Assembly: GCA_039029535.1 (NCBI GenBank)
Contig: JBCCFW010000006.1
Span: 1 to 64,000 of the forward strand
Reading direction: 5' to 3'
Source: JBCCFW01 sp039029535
GTDB taxonomy: Bacteria; Acidobacteriota; JBCCFW01
DNA length: 64,000 bases
Shown: positions 47,484 through 56,421 of the stretch, one piece after another
Layout: each line of letters begins with the position of its first letter
Position numbering within the stretch: the first letter of the stretch is position 1
Translations under genes and position numbers: made by a program
Notes under the pieces: model-generated
What the model was told of the DNA's origin: nothing
Database searches by the model: none
The model's input: only the letters and a program-made list of their open reading frames with translations

Positions 47484-50171
47484 GTGCCGCGTCGCAAGCA
47501 GCCCACCAAGAAGAAGGACCTGCCCCCCGTCCGACCCACCGGTCCGGACGCTCCCCGCCGCTCTGCGGGTGTCGAGCTCGCCGCCATCGGTCTCCTCGTG
47601 GCCGGGCTCCTGTGCGGGATGGCGCTGTTCACCCACGACACCAGCGATCCCTCGTGGGGCTCGCTCGGCTCGCACGACGGTGAGGTCGGCAACGCCGTCG
47701 GCCCCTTCGGCGCGAACCTCTCCTACGCCCTGCTCCAGGCCTTCGGCGTCATCGCCTTCGCGCTCCCGCTGGCGCTGGTGGGCTCGGCCATCGCCTGCTT
47801 CTTCCGTCACCGCATCGGCCTCGGCTGGCCCCGTGCGGTGGGTCTCCTTCTTCTCGTGCTGTCGGCAGCCGCCCTCTTCGAGCTGGCGGGCTGGGGCTTC
47901 GGCTCGGCGGCTCCCACGCCCGGCGGGCTCATCGGCCACCTGCTCGGCACCGGTCTCTCCTCGGGCCTCGGTCAAGCCGGCGGCCTGCTCGTGGCGACCG
48001 CGCTGACCTGCACGTCGTTGCTCTTGCTCTCGCAGGTGTCGCTGCAGGACGCCCTGGTCTCCTCGGGCGAAGCCTCGGGGCAGGTCGGCCGCGGGATGAT
48101 GAGCCTGCTCGGTCGCGCCCGCAGCGCTGCCGGCGCACGTCTCGAGACGATGGCAGAGGAGCGAGAAGTCCGACGTCAGGAGCGCGAGGCCGAGCACGCT
48201 GCCCGTGAGGCCGAGCGCGAAGCCGAGCGTGAGGAGCGACGTCGCAAGGCGGCGGAGGCTCCCAAGGTGAAGGCTCCCGCCGCGGCACGCGCCGCCAAGG
48301 GTGGTGACGAGGCCCAGCGTCCCAAGCGCAAGCTGTTCAACTGGTCGGTTCGCAAGCTCGAGAGCCCACGCGCCGACGCAGCCGAGGTGGACGAGGCCCC
48401 GGCCGCTCCACCGGCACCTCGCAAGGCGGGTGAGGAGCGTCGTCGTGCCGATCGGCGTCAGGGCGACCGCCGCCAGGCCGATCGTCAGGCCGAGCCCGCC
48501 GCGGCCGCGGCACCCATGACCGAGACGCCGCCAGCTGCTGCTCCGGCCCCGCCACCGGCACCGGTCGAGACCCCGGCCGCCGCGCCGGCCCCCGCCGCGG
48601 CCGCTGCAAGCGAGGAAGTCGGAGAGATCGCGGTCGGCGTGCAGACCGAGGTCCGTCGTGCGGTCAAGAAGGCCGACCCGACCCGCGCTCGCGACTACCG
48701 CCTGCCCCCCATCGAGCTCCTCGACGAGGCCGACGAGCCGTTCATCTGCAACGAACAGGAGCTGCTCGAGAAGGCCCAGCGCATCGTCGAACGCTGCGCC
48801 GAGTTCGGCGTGGGCGGCAAGGTCTTGCAGGTTCACCCCGGCCCGGTCGTGACGACCTACGAGCTCAAGCCAGATCCGGGCGTGAAGCTCTCCCGCATCG
48901 TCGGTCTCGAAGACGACCTCGCCATGGCCCTCAAGGCCGAGACCATCCGCATCGACCGCATCCCCGGCAAGTCGACTGTCGGCATCGAGGTTCCCAACCG
49001 GCATCGCGAGATGATCAGCTTCCGGGAGCTGGTCGAGTCGGAGGCCTTCGTCAAGGCGGACCACACCCTGCCCATGATCCTCGGCAAGACCATCGACGGC
49101 ACTCCGCTGGTCGCCGACCTCGCCAAGCAACCCCACCTGCTCATCGCCGGCTCCACCGGCTCGGGCAAGTCGGTCTGCCTGAACTCGGTCATCACCTCGA
49201 TCCTCTACATGGCGCCGCCGGATCAGGTGAAGTTCATCATGGTCGACCCGAAGATGCTCGAGCTGGGCATGTACCGGGAGATCCCCCATCTCCTCTCCCC
49301 CGTCGTCACCGAGGCCAGCAAGGCGAGCAATGCTCTCAAGTGGGGAGTTCGCGAGATGGAGCAGCGCTACGCCCTGCTCGCCGGCGTCGGTGTCCGCAAC
49401 ATCTCCCAGTTCAACGCCTGGATCGAGAAGGTCACCAAGGAGACCGGCGAGGCGCCGAGCCTCAACGAGATCACCTACGAGAAGCTCCCCTACATCGTCA
49501 TCGTCATCGACGAGCTCGCCGACCTCATGATGGTCGCCGCCAACGACGTCGAGGACAGCATCTGCCGACTCGCGCAGATGGCGCGCGCAGTGGGCATCCA
49601 CCTCATCCTCGCCACGCAGCGTCCCTCGGTCGACGTCATCACCGGCGTCATCAAGGCCAACCTCCCCGCCCGCATCGCCATGCGCGTGGCGACCAAGATC
49701 GACTCGCGCACCATCCTCGACACCAACGGCGGCGAACAGCTTCTCGGTCGTGGCGACATGCTCTTCCTTCCCTCAGGCTCGAGCCGGCTGGTCCGGGTCC
49801 ACGGGCCTTACCTCTCCGAGGTCGAGACCGCCTCGGTCTGTGACCACCTCCGGAAGCAGCTCCCGCCCGTCTACGAGGAGGGCATCTGCGACGATCCGGC
49901 CGGCGCAACCGGAGGCCCCGAAGGCATCGAGGATCATCACGACGAGCTCTTCGACCAGGCCGCTCGCATCGTCGTCGAGCGGGGCGAGGCCTCGACCTCT
50001 TACCTCCAACGCCGGCTCAAGGTCGGCTACACCCGGGCAGCCCGCCTGGTCGACATGCTCGAGGCCGACGGGATCGTCGGGCCGTCGGAGGGCTCGAAGG
50101 TCCGCGAAGTTCTCGTCGGAGCCGACTACTTCGATGAGATGGAACGGGCGAAGGCCGCCACCGAGGTCTGA
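47484..50171 (+). CDS. ftsK: DNA translocase FtsK/SpoIIIE
   Basis: This septal, hexameric DNA pump clears chromosome termini at division. The 895-residue protein has four membrane helices in the first 190 residues (VELAAIGLLVAGLLCGMALF, LLQAFGVIAFALPLALVG and others), then a charged, Ala/Pro-rich linker of about 200 residues. The RecA-like motor (about 415-790) has Walker A IAGSTGSGKSVCLN, Walker B YIVIVIDELADLMM and RIAMRVATKIDSRTILD. The C-terminal gamma winged helix (about 815-890, RIVVERGEASTSYLQRRLKVGYTRAARLVDMLE) should read KOPS-like DNA signals. I start at GTG 47484, with GGAGG 4 nt upstream; an earlier GTG exists at 47415. A terminator-like hairpin follows. Confidence 0.97.
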   Translation: MPRRKQPTKKKDLPPVRPTGPDAPRRSAGVELAAIGLLVAGLLCGMALFTHDTSDPSWGSLGSHDGEVGNAVGPFGANLSYALLQAFGVIAFALPLALVGSAIACFFRHRIGLGWPRAVGLLLLVLSAAALFELAGWGFGSAAPTPGGLIGHLLGTGLSSGLGQAGGLLVATALTCTSLLLLSQVSLQDALVSSGEASGQVGRGMMSLLGRARSAAGARLETMAEEREVRRQEREAEHAAREAEREAEREERRRKAAEAPKVKAPAAARAAKGGDEAQRPKRKLFNWSVRKLESPRADAAEVDEAPAAPPAPRKAGEERRRADRRQGDRRQADRQAEPAAAAAPMTETPPAAAPAPPPAPVETPAAAPAPAAAAASEEVGEIAVGVQTEVRRAVKKADPTRARDYRLPPIELLDEADEPFICNEQELLEKAQRIVERCAEFGVGGKVLQVHPGPVVTTYELKPDPGVKLSRIVGLEDDLAMALKAETIRIDRIPGKSTVGIEVPNRHREMISFRELVESEAFVKADHTLPMILGKTIDGTPLVADLAKQPHLLIAGSTGSGKSVCLNSVITSILYMAPPDQVKFIMVDPKMLELGMYREIPHLLSPVVTEASKASNALKWGVREMEQRYALLAGVGVRNISQFNAWIEKVTKETGEAPSLNEITYEKLPYIVIVIDELADLMMVAANDVEDSICRLAQMARAVGIHLILATQRPSVDVITGVIKANLPARIAMRVATKIDSRTILDTNGGEQLLGRGDMLFLPSGSSRLVRVHGPYLSEVETASVCDHLRKQLPPVYEEGICDDPAGATGGPEGIEDHHDELFDQAARIVVERGEASTSYLQRRLKVGYTRAARLVDMLEADGIVGPSEGSKVREVLVGADYFDEMERAKAATEV

Positions 50172-50181
50172 GCCTCCCCGC

Positions 50182-50205
50182 GCCCCGGCGGCCGACCGCC
50201 GGGGC
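50182..50205 (+). terminator. Terminator-like hairpin after ftsK
   Basis: A perfect 10-bp GC stem (50182-50191 with 50196-50205) closes a CCGA loop 10 nt past the ftsK stop. It lacks a T-run, so it may be a weak or Rho-assisted terminator. Confidence 0.6.
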
Positions 50206-50333
50206 CCCTCCGGGCCTCGTCCGACGTCACGCCGTGAACACTAGCCTCCGTCCGCATCATCGAGCAGGATCGGGCTCGGTGACCCGACGACCGCACCACT
50301 CCCCGGGCGGTCGTGCCGAGACGGAGCGCGCGG

Positions 50334-50987
50334 ATGAGCCCCAGCGACGACAGCCACGACGTCGTCGGACGCAAGTCACGACCCGGTTCCGGAAAGGTCG
50401 CCTGGGTGGGCGACGAAGCGGCGGGCGCGACAGGGTCTGCCGACGGCGGCGCTCCGACCGGCTCGGTGCCCCTCCTCCATCCGCGGCGGGCGCGCCCCCA
50501 GCGAGTCGAGCGCCCGCGCCGCTCCCCACTCTCCGCCTTCGTGCCGCTCCTGCTGCTGGCGGCGCTGGCTGCCCTGGTCGTCCCTCCCCTGCTCGCCCGT
50601 CGTGAGGTCGCCACGACTCGGGTGCGGACCGCCGCGCTCGTCGAGGAGGTCACCGCCAGCCATCTCGCCCGCCACGCACGGCGGCGCGGTCAGCAGGCCG
50701 CCGTCGCGCGCACCCTCGTCGGACTGAGGCAGCGCCAGCTCGCTGCTCTCGAGAGCTGCGAGGCCCAACGCTTCTGTAACTCGCGACGCGCGGCCCTCGG
50801 CCAGTCCTTGCAGCTCGCCAATCGCCTGCTGACGGACGCCGCCGCCGACGCCACGGGCGTGCCGCCCGACTTCGCACGGGTCGAGATCGAGCACCTGAGA
50901 GACCTGGCAGAACGAGCGCCCGCTCTCGAGATGCAGCGCATCCTCGCGACGGAGATCCTCCTGCTCGAAGAGGTCGGACGACGATGA
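50334..50987 (+). CDS. Single-pass membrane protein of unknown function
   Basis: The 217-residue protein (ATG 50334; a GTG at 50313 is an alternative) has a disordered, Gly/Ser/Pro/Arg-rich cytoplasmic N-terminus of about 70 residues. One membrane helix follows (FVPLLLLAALAALVVPPLLA), then a helical periplasmic domain with two cysteines (LESCEAQRFCNSR) that could form a disulfide. It overlaps the next gene by 4 nt (ATGA). Both proteins are single-pass, suggesting a two-component membrane complex. No family is recognised. Confidence 0.65.
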   Translation: MSPSDDSHDVVGRKSRPGSGKVAWVGDEAAGATGSADGGAPTGSVPLLHPRRARPQRVERPRRSPLSAFVPLLLLAALAALVVPPLLARREVATTRVRTAALVEEVTASHLARHARRRGQQAAVARTLVGLRQRQLAALESCEAQRFCNSRRAALGQSLQLANRLLTDAAADATGVPPDFARVEIEHLRDLAERAPALEMQRILATEILLLEEVGRR

Positions 50988-51610
50988 CCTGCGAGCTGGA
51001 GCACGCCTTCTTCGAGACTTGGCGTCACGAGCGCGGTCGTCGCGCCAACGCCAAGCGGCGAGTCTTCGCGAGCCTGTGTCGCGAGCACGGCGGCGCCGCC
51101 GAGATCCCCACGTCCACCCTGCTGCGTCAGCTCGAACGCGGGCAGCTCGACGAGACGCTCGGCGAGTGGAAGCCGCTGTTCGCCGAGGTGCTGCGTCAGT
51201 GGATGGGCTTCCGGCTCGAGCACGAGGCCTTGGCCTCGGCTCCGGTCCTGTGCCTCGCCTGGTGGGTGCAGCCCGTCACCTGGCTCCGTCGGCGTGGTCA
51301 CTTCGGCGGAGCCGCGCGGATGGTGTCGGCGCTGGGCTGTGCGAGCGTCGTGCTCGTGTTGCTGGCCCTGGTCAGCGTGACGGCCTGGCATCGAGCGCAG
51401 CTCCAGCTCGACCGACTGACCGAGAGCGAGCAGGCACTGAAGGCCGCCGCGCAGGCTGCCGAAGAGGCCGAAGCAGAGGCTGCCCGCGTGCTGCTCGACA
51501 CCCGAGACGACAGCCTCCGCGATCACCTCGCTGGTGCCGACGGTCGGACGGCGAGCTACGTCGCGCTCCAGCGCCGCATCGATGAGGCAAGAGGCGCACT
51601 GGCGGAGTGA
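50984..51610 (+). CDS. Single-pass membrane protein of unknown function, partner of the preceding gene
   Basis: The 208-residue protein begins with a cytoplasmic helical, Arg-rich part (ETWRHERGRRANAKRRVFASL). One strong membrane helix (ALGCASVVLVLLALVSVTA, about 110-129) and a periplasmic helical tail rich in Ala/Glu (AAAQAAEEAEAEAARVLL) follow. It is translationally coupled to the gene before it. I see no catalytic motif. Confidence 0.65.
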   Translation: MTCELEHAFFETWRHERGRRANAKRRVFASLCREHGGAAEIPTSTLLRQLERGQLDETLGEWKPLFAEVLRQWMGFRLEHEALASAPVLCLAWWVQPVTWLRRRGHFGGAARMVSALGCASVVLVLLALVSVTAWHRAQLQLDRLTESEQALKAAAQAAEEAEAEAARVLLDTRDDSLRDHLAGADGRTASYVALQRRIDEARGALAE

Positions 51611-51733
51611 GGGCCCATGGGCTCGGAATGCTGAACGCCACGCTAAGTTCTCCCCTCATTGCTCGGCATGGTGAATGCCCTGGCTCTTGACCCCCTCACG
51701 GCCCGCAGAGGAAGTTCTCGCCGGAGGTTCCCC

Positions 51734-53998
51734 ATGCCCCAGCGTGCCGCTCGCTCGTTCCTGGTCCTGCTCCTCTTCGCCTCGACCGCGAATGCCCTCG
51801 ACTGGACCTACCAGCAGGTCGAGGCCGGTCGCTCCCTCGACGGCACCGCGGACATCGCCTTCGGGCCCGACGGCCAGCCGGCGATCGCCGCCGGAGGCTC
51901 GGTCCTTCGCTACTTCCGCTTCGACGGAGACCGCTGGCAAGAGGAGCTCGTCCATGGGTCGAGCTGCGGTCACTCCGATCCCGACCTCGTCTTCGATCCC
52001 GACGGGGAGCCGGCCATCGCCTGGGAAGACCTGGGCGACGGTGTCGTTCGACTGGCGCGACGGACGACCGGAACTTGGACGGTCGTCACCGTCGGCGAAG
52101 CCCTCGGCCGAAGCCGACCCAGCTTGACCTTCGATGCCGCCGGGGAGCCTGCCATCGGGTTCGCCGTCTTCGATCCGGAGTGCACTCCCCGCGTCGCGCG
52201 CCCCGGTGCCAGCGGCTGGACCTCGCGGGACTTCGAGGCCGAGGGGGGCCAGTGCTGGCCCTCGCTCGCCCGCACGGCGGAAGGGGCCATCGCCGCCAGC
52301 TGGTCCTCCTACGCCGTGTGGTGGACACCCGACATCGACGCCGCCGAGCTCGAGCGGGAGCCGATCGCGAGTGGCGGTTGGCCGACCGCCACCCGACTCG
52401 GTCGGGATCACGACGGCCGGCTCTGGACCCTCTTCCAGTCCCGAACGCACTACGGGCAGGTGAGCAGCCTTCACCGTCTTCAGCCCGACGGCTGGGTGCT
52501 CGAACAGGAAGTCGCCTACGGTCTCGAGCGCCCCGAGCTCGTCTTCCTCGCCGATGGCGGCGTCGTCGTCGGTCAGTGGGGTCGCGGGGCGTGGGAGCTC
52601 GAGGAGAATGCTCACTTCGACGGGACCAGGGGGTCGGTCGAGCATGCCGGCGGACGCCTGGTCGCCCTGGCCGCCGATCCCGTCCTGCCGACGGTGCACG
52701 GCGTCTTCTTCGACGAGGCCGCCGCGACCCTGCACGTGAGGGCGCTCTCCCCCGACGCCGGCTTCGAGCTCGAGCACGACGAGGTCCTGGTCGGAAGCGA
52801 GGATCATGGCCACGACGTCGTGCTCGCGATGGACTCGAGCGAACGGGTCGCGCTCGCGAGCCAGGGAGGCGCCATCCACCTCAGTCATCTCGACGACGGC
52901 GACGGGAGCTGGTCGACCGAGCTCGTTCCGGACACCGACGACTCGCGTGAGGGGCTCAACTTCGTCCTCACGGCCGATGGCGAGCCGGTTCTGTTCCACG
53001 CCGCCCAGGGCCTCGCCCCGGACCAACGAGACCTGGTCCTGCACCACTCCGTCGACGGCATGCCCCAAGTGCGCCGCTGGCGCACCGCCGGACGCTGGTC
53101 GGAGCTGCGTGACGAGCCGGCAACCCCGGGCCTGGTCCTCGACGGTCTCGGTCATCCGGTGGTCAAGGTCCGCGAGCTCTGGTCGCTGGATCCCGGTGGC
53201 ACGTGGTGGTCCTCGCAACCGGTGGGAGCCACTTACTGGAACGCCCACCTCGCGATGGACGACGAGGGCACCCTGGTGGCCTGCCCACAGACCGCAGTCC
53301 TCGGCGTCACCTTCGTGCCCAGGCGCGGGCTCGCCGATGCCGGCTGGAGCTACGGCTGGTCGGTCGGCTTCCATGGCGATCGCACCTGGCTGGCCCGCAG
53401 CAACCTCGGCGATGCCGAGGTGCTCGTCGAGGACGGTCGCAGCTGGCGTTCCCTCCCGATCCCTGCGGCACCACCGTTCGACTACCTCCTCCCTCCCACC
53501 CTGGCCCTCGACTCCCACGGTCGGCCGCTCGTCGCCTTCCGGAGCGACGGGGTCGCTCACGTCGCCCGGTGGACGGTCGGTGGCTGGGTCATTCAGGTCC
53601 TCGATGACGCCCCCCGCAGCGGCGTCGAGTTCGACGACACCCTCGACCTCCTCGTCCGGGATGACGAGGTCTTCGTGGCCTTCCACGGACGAAGTCCCGA
53701 CTGCCGTCGTGGTCCCACCGTCGGTCGCGCGACGCTCGATGCCGACGAGCTCTGGTCCCTGCATCGCTGGAGCCGCGACGCGACGCCCCTCCTGTCGTCT
53801 CCAACGATCGGCGACGACGACGAGGGAGCGGACTGGCCCCGCCCGCTCGGCCCCTTCGGCGCGACCCACGAGCTGCTCGACGACGCTCCGCTCCAGCTCT
53901 TCACCGTGCTTGGACCGGACGACTCCGACGCCCCGGTGCTGCTCCGACTCGGCAAGACGAACGGCACGCTCGAGATCGCGATCGAGCCGGCCGAGTGA
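51734..53998 (+). CDS. Secreted repeat protein, first of a tandem paralogous pair
   Basis: The 754-residue protein starts at ATG 51734, with GGAGG 6 nt upstream, and has a signal peptide (SFLVLLLFASTANA) before LDWTYQQVEAG. The body is made of short beta repeats of the form DPDLVFDPDGEPAIAWED / RPSLTFDAAGEPAIGFAV, the pattern of a beta-propeller. Four or more conserved cysteines are spread along it (SSCGHSDP, PECTPRVA, QCWPSLAR, PDCRRGPT). The next gene encodes a close paralogue. The family is unknown to me. An extracellular or surface beta-propeller is inferred from the signal and the repeats. Confidence 0.8.
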   Translation: MPQRAARSFLVLLLFASTANALDWTYQQVEAGRSLDGTADIAFGPDGQPAIAAGGSVLRYFRFDGDRWQEELVHGSSCGHSDPDLVFDPDGEPAIAWEDLGDGVVRLARRTTGTWTVVTVGEALGRSRPSLTFDAAGEPAIGFAVFDPECTPRVARPGASGWTSRDFEAEGGQCWPSLARTAEGAIAASWSSYAVWWTPDIDAAELEREPIASGGWPTATRLGRDHDGRLWTLFQSRTHYGQVSSLHRLQPDGWVLEQEVAYGLERPELVFLADGGVVVGQWGRGAWELEENAHFDGTRGSVEHAGGRLVALAADPVLPTVHGVFFDEAAATLHVRALSPDAGFELEHDEVLVGSEDHGHDVVLAMDSSERVALASQGGAIHLSHLDDGDGSWSTELVPDTDDSREGLNFVLTADGEPVLFHAAQGLAPDQRDLVLHHSVDGMPQVRRWRTAGRWSELRDEPATPGLVLDGLGHPVVKVRELWSLDPGGTWWSSQPVGATYWNAHLAMDDEGTLVACPQTAVLGVTFVPRRGLADAGWSYGWSVGFHGDRTWLARSNLGDAEVLVEDGRSWRSLPIPAAPPFDYLLPPTLALDSHGRPLVAFRSDGVAHVARWTVGGWVIQVLDDAPRSGVEFDDTLDLLVRDDEVFVAFHGRSPDCRRGPTVGRATLDADELWSLHRWSRDATPLLSSPTIGDDDEGADWPRPLGPFGATHELLDDAPLQLFTVLGPDDSDAPVLLRLGKTNGTLEIAIEPAE

Positions 53999-54131
53999 TC
54001 GCTGCAGAGAGGTGACGACGCTGCCGCCGTCGGACCGGAGCGTCCTCCCCAACGGGGCGCCCCGACGAGATCAAGCCGCATCCGTCGACTCGAGTGACTG
54101 GCTTCAGAGACGTTCTCAGTGGAGGGATCCC

Positions 54132-56405
54132 ATGACCGCCAAGCTGACCCTGTCGTTCCTCAGTCTCACCCTGCTCGCGTCCACGGCCTGGTCACTCGAC
54201 TGGACCGTCCATCAGCTCACCGCCGGGCACGCCCTCGACGGGACCGCTGACCTCACGCTCGCTCCCGACGGCCAACCCGCCGTCGTCGTCGGGGGCTCGG
54301 TCCTGCGCTACCACCGCTTCGACGGGACCGGCTGGCACGAAGAGCTCATCCACGATGCGACCTGCGGACAGGTCGACCCCGTCTTGATCTTCGACGATGC
54401 CGGTGAGCCCATCGTCGCCTGGCACGACCAGGGTGACGACGTCGTGCGGCTGGCACGCCGAGGTCCGGCCGGCTGGTCCTCCGAGGTCGTCGCCGACGTC
54501 GTGGGTCGGGCGCGACCCAGCCTCGAGCTCGACGCCGCGGGCCAGATCGCCGTGGGTCATGCGACCTTCGAGCCTCAGTGCATCCCGCGAGTGTCGCGGG
54601 AGACTCCGGGCGGCTGGACCACCCGCGTGCTCGACGACGACCTGGAAGCGCAGCTCGTGGAGTGCTGGCCCTCGCTGACCCGCACCACCGCCGGGACCGT
54701 CGCCGCTGCCTGGGCAGGACGAACGGTGCTGCTGATCGAGGACGTCGACACGCCCGAGATCGAGCCCGTGGAGATCGGCGGCTGGTCCGCTCAGACGACG
54801 GCCACGCGGCTGACCCGCGATCGTCACGGAACCCTGCACGTGACCTGGCAGGGCTGGGGTCACACCGGTCGGTGGGGTCGCTTGTTCCGCCAGTTCTCCT
54901 CGAACTGGGTCGAGGAGCAGGACCTGCCATTCGGCGAGGGCCTGCCCGAGGTCGTCTTCCCCTCTCGTGGTGGCGTGGTCGTCACCGGCGTCTTGGACCG
55001 CGAGCAAGGCTCGAGGTTCTTCGAGAGCCCCTGGGGCTCCTACACCTTCACCGACCGACGTCTCGTCGCGCTCGCCAGCCGCCCGGACATCGAGCGTCAC
55101 CACGCGGTCTACTTCGACGAGACGACCGCGACCCTCCAGGTCGAGCAGTTCCTGGTCAGCGCCAGCCTCGGGATCGAGGTGCAGCGTCTGGACGTCCTGG
55201 CCAGCAGCGAGGACATCGGAAGCGGCCCGACCCTGGCGGTCACGCCCGACGGTCGACTGGGGCTGGCCAGCGGCGGCGGCGGACTCGTCCATCTCAGCCG
55301 CCTCGAGGACGACACCTGGACGACCGAGCCTCTGCCCGACACCGGGGACTTCCTCGAGGGGTTGACCCTCGTCTTCGACGCCAGCAGCGAGCCGGTCCTG
55401 CTTCACGGGGCACGCTCGGAGACGACGCCCGCCTACCGCGACCTGGTGTTGCGTCGGATCGTCGACGGTGAGGTCCGTCATCATCGCTGGGAAACCTTCG
55501 GCCGCCGCGTCGACCTGCAATGGACCGGCAACCGACCGGGGCTCACTCTCGACCGAAGCGGTCGACCGGTCGTGAGCGCCGACGCCACCTGGCGTCTCGG
55601 AGCCGACGGTGAGTGGTCCGACGGCGCCCCGTACTCCCAGTACGATGCAGACCTCGCCATCGACGAAGACGGTCGCGTCGTGGCCTGTCCGCTCACTCGC
55701 TTCGGCGGCGGCCTTCAGTTCGACCCGCAACCGACGCACGAACCGCCGGAGATCAGCAGTGGTTGCCGGACTGCGCTCGACGACGGCCGCGTCCTCATCG
55801 CAGCCAGGCGAGTCCCGACCGGCCTGGACCTGATTCGGGAAGGCCCGGAGGGCTGGGTGAGCGAGACCGTCACCGAGCGCCTCGACCGGGACGCTGCCTT
55901 CCGGGTTACCGTCGACGAGCACGGCCGTCCGCTGGTCGCCTACCGCGTCGACGGTCTCCCGCAGCTCGCACGCTGGACCCTCGACGGCTGGGTGAGCGAG
56001 CCCATCGACGGTCCCGCCGGAGACGAGCTCCTGGACGACGGCCTGGCGCTCGCCGTGGTCGGCGACCAGGTGGCCGTCGCTCTCCACGCGCGGGACGAGG
56101 ACTGCCGACAGGGACCACGAGTCGTGATGGCTGAGCTCGACGACTCCGAGCTGTGGTCACTCCATCGCTGGAGCCTGGTGGAGCCTCGACTCCTCGCCCC
56201 TCCCACCCTTCCCGACCAGGACGAGACCGCAGCGTGGCCGACCGCGCTCGGTCCTCCCGGAGCGAGGGTGCGAGACACGCTCGACGCGACGCCACTGCAG
56301 CTCTACACCGTGCGCGAACGCGGCACGCCCGCAGCCGGAGTCGTGCTCCGTCTCACCAAGCTCGGCGAAGACGAAATCGCGCTCGGCGTGGAGCCGCTCG
56401 ACTAG
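54132..56405 (+). CDS. Secreted repeat protein, second of a tandem paralogous pair
   Basis: The 757-residue protein (ATG 54132 after GGAGGG) has the signal peptide LSFLSLTLLASTAWS, then LDWTVHQLTAGHALDGTADL, directly comparable to the preceding protein. The cysteines are conserved in position (ATCGQVDP, PQCIPRVS, VECWPSLT, EDCRQGPR), and the C-terminus matches (LGVEPLD against IAIEPAE). It ends in TAG, 16 bp from the convergent GspE-like gene. It arose by duplication. Function is unknown. Confidence 0.8.
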   Translation: MTAKLTLSFLSLTLLASTAWSLDWTVHQLTAGHALDGTADLTLAPDGQPAVVVGGSVLRYHRFDGTGWHEELIHDATCGQVDPVLIFDDAGEPIVAWHDQGDDVVRLARRGPAGWSSEVVADVVGRARPSLELDAAGQIAVGHATFEPQCIPRVSRETPGGWTTRVLDDDLEAQLVECWPSLTRTTAGTVAAAWAGRTVLLIEDVDTPEIEPVEIGGWSAQTTATRLTRDRHGTLHVTWQGWGHTGRWGRLFRQFSSNWVEEQDLPFGEGLPEVVFPSRGGVVVTGVLDREQGSRFFESPWGSYTFTDRRLVALASRPDIERHHAVYFDETTATLQVEQFLVSASLGIEVQRLDVLASSEDIGSGPTLAVTPDGRLGLASGGGGLVHLSRLEDDTWTTEPLPDTGDFLEGLTLVFDASSEPVLLHGARSETTPAYRDLVLRRIVDGEVRHHRWETFGRRVDLQWTGNRPGLTLDRSGRPVVSADATWRLGADGEWSDGAPYSQYDADLAIDEDGRVVACPLTRFGGGLQFDPQPTHEPPEISSGCRTALDDGRVLIAARRVPTGLDLIREGPEGWVSETVTERLDRDAAFRVTVDEHGRPLVAYRVDGLPQLARWTLDGWVSEPIDGPAGDELLDDGLALAVVGDQVAVALHARDEDCRQGPRVVMAELDDSELWSLHRWSLVEPRLLAPPTLPDQDETAAWPTALGPPGARVRDTLDATPLQLYTVRERGTPAAGVVLRLTKLGEDEIALGVEPLD

Positions 56406-56421
56406 CAGGCCCGGACGCGGC

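Noticed and set aside
54192..56087. 631-codon minus-strand frame opposite the second secreted paralogue
   Set aside because: The plus-strand protein has a signal peptide, a ribosome-binding site and a paralogue. The minus frame has none.
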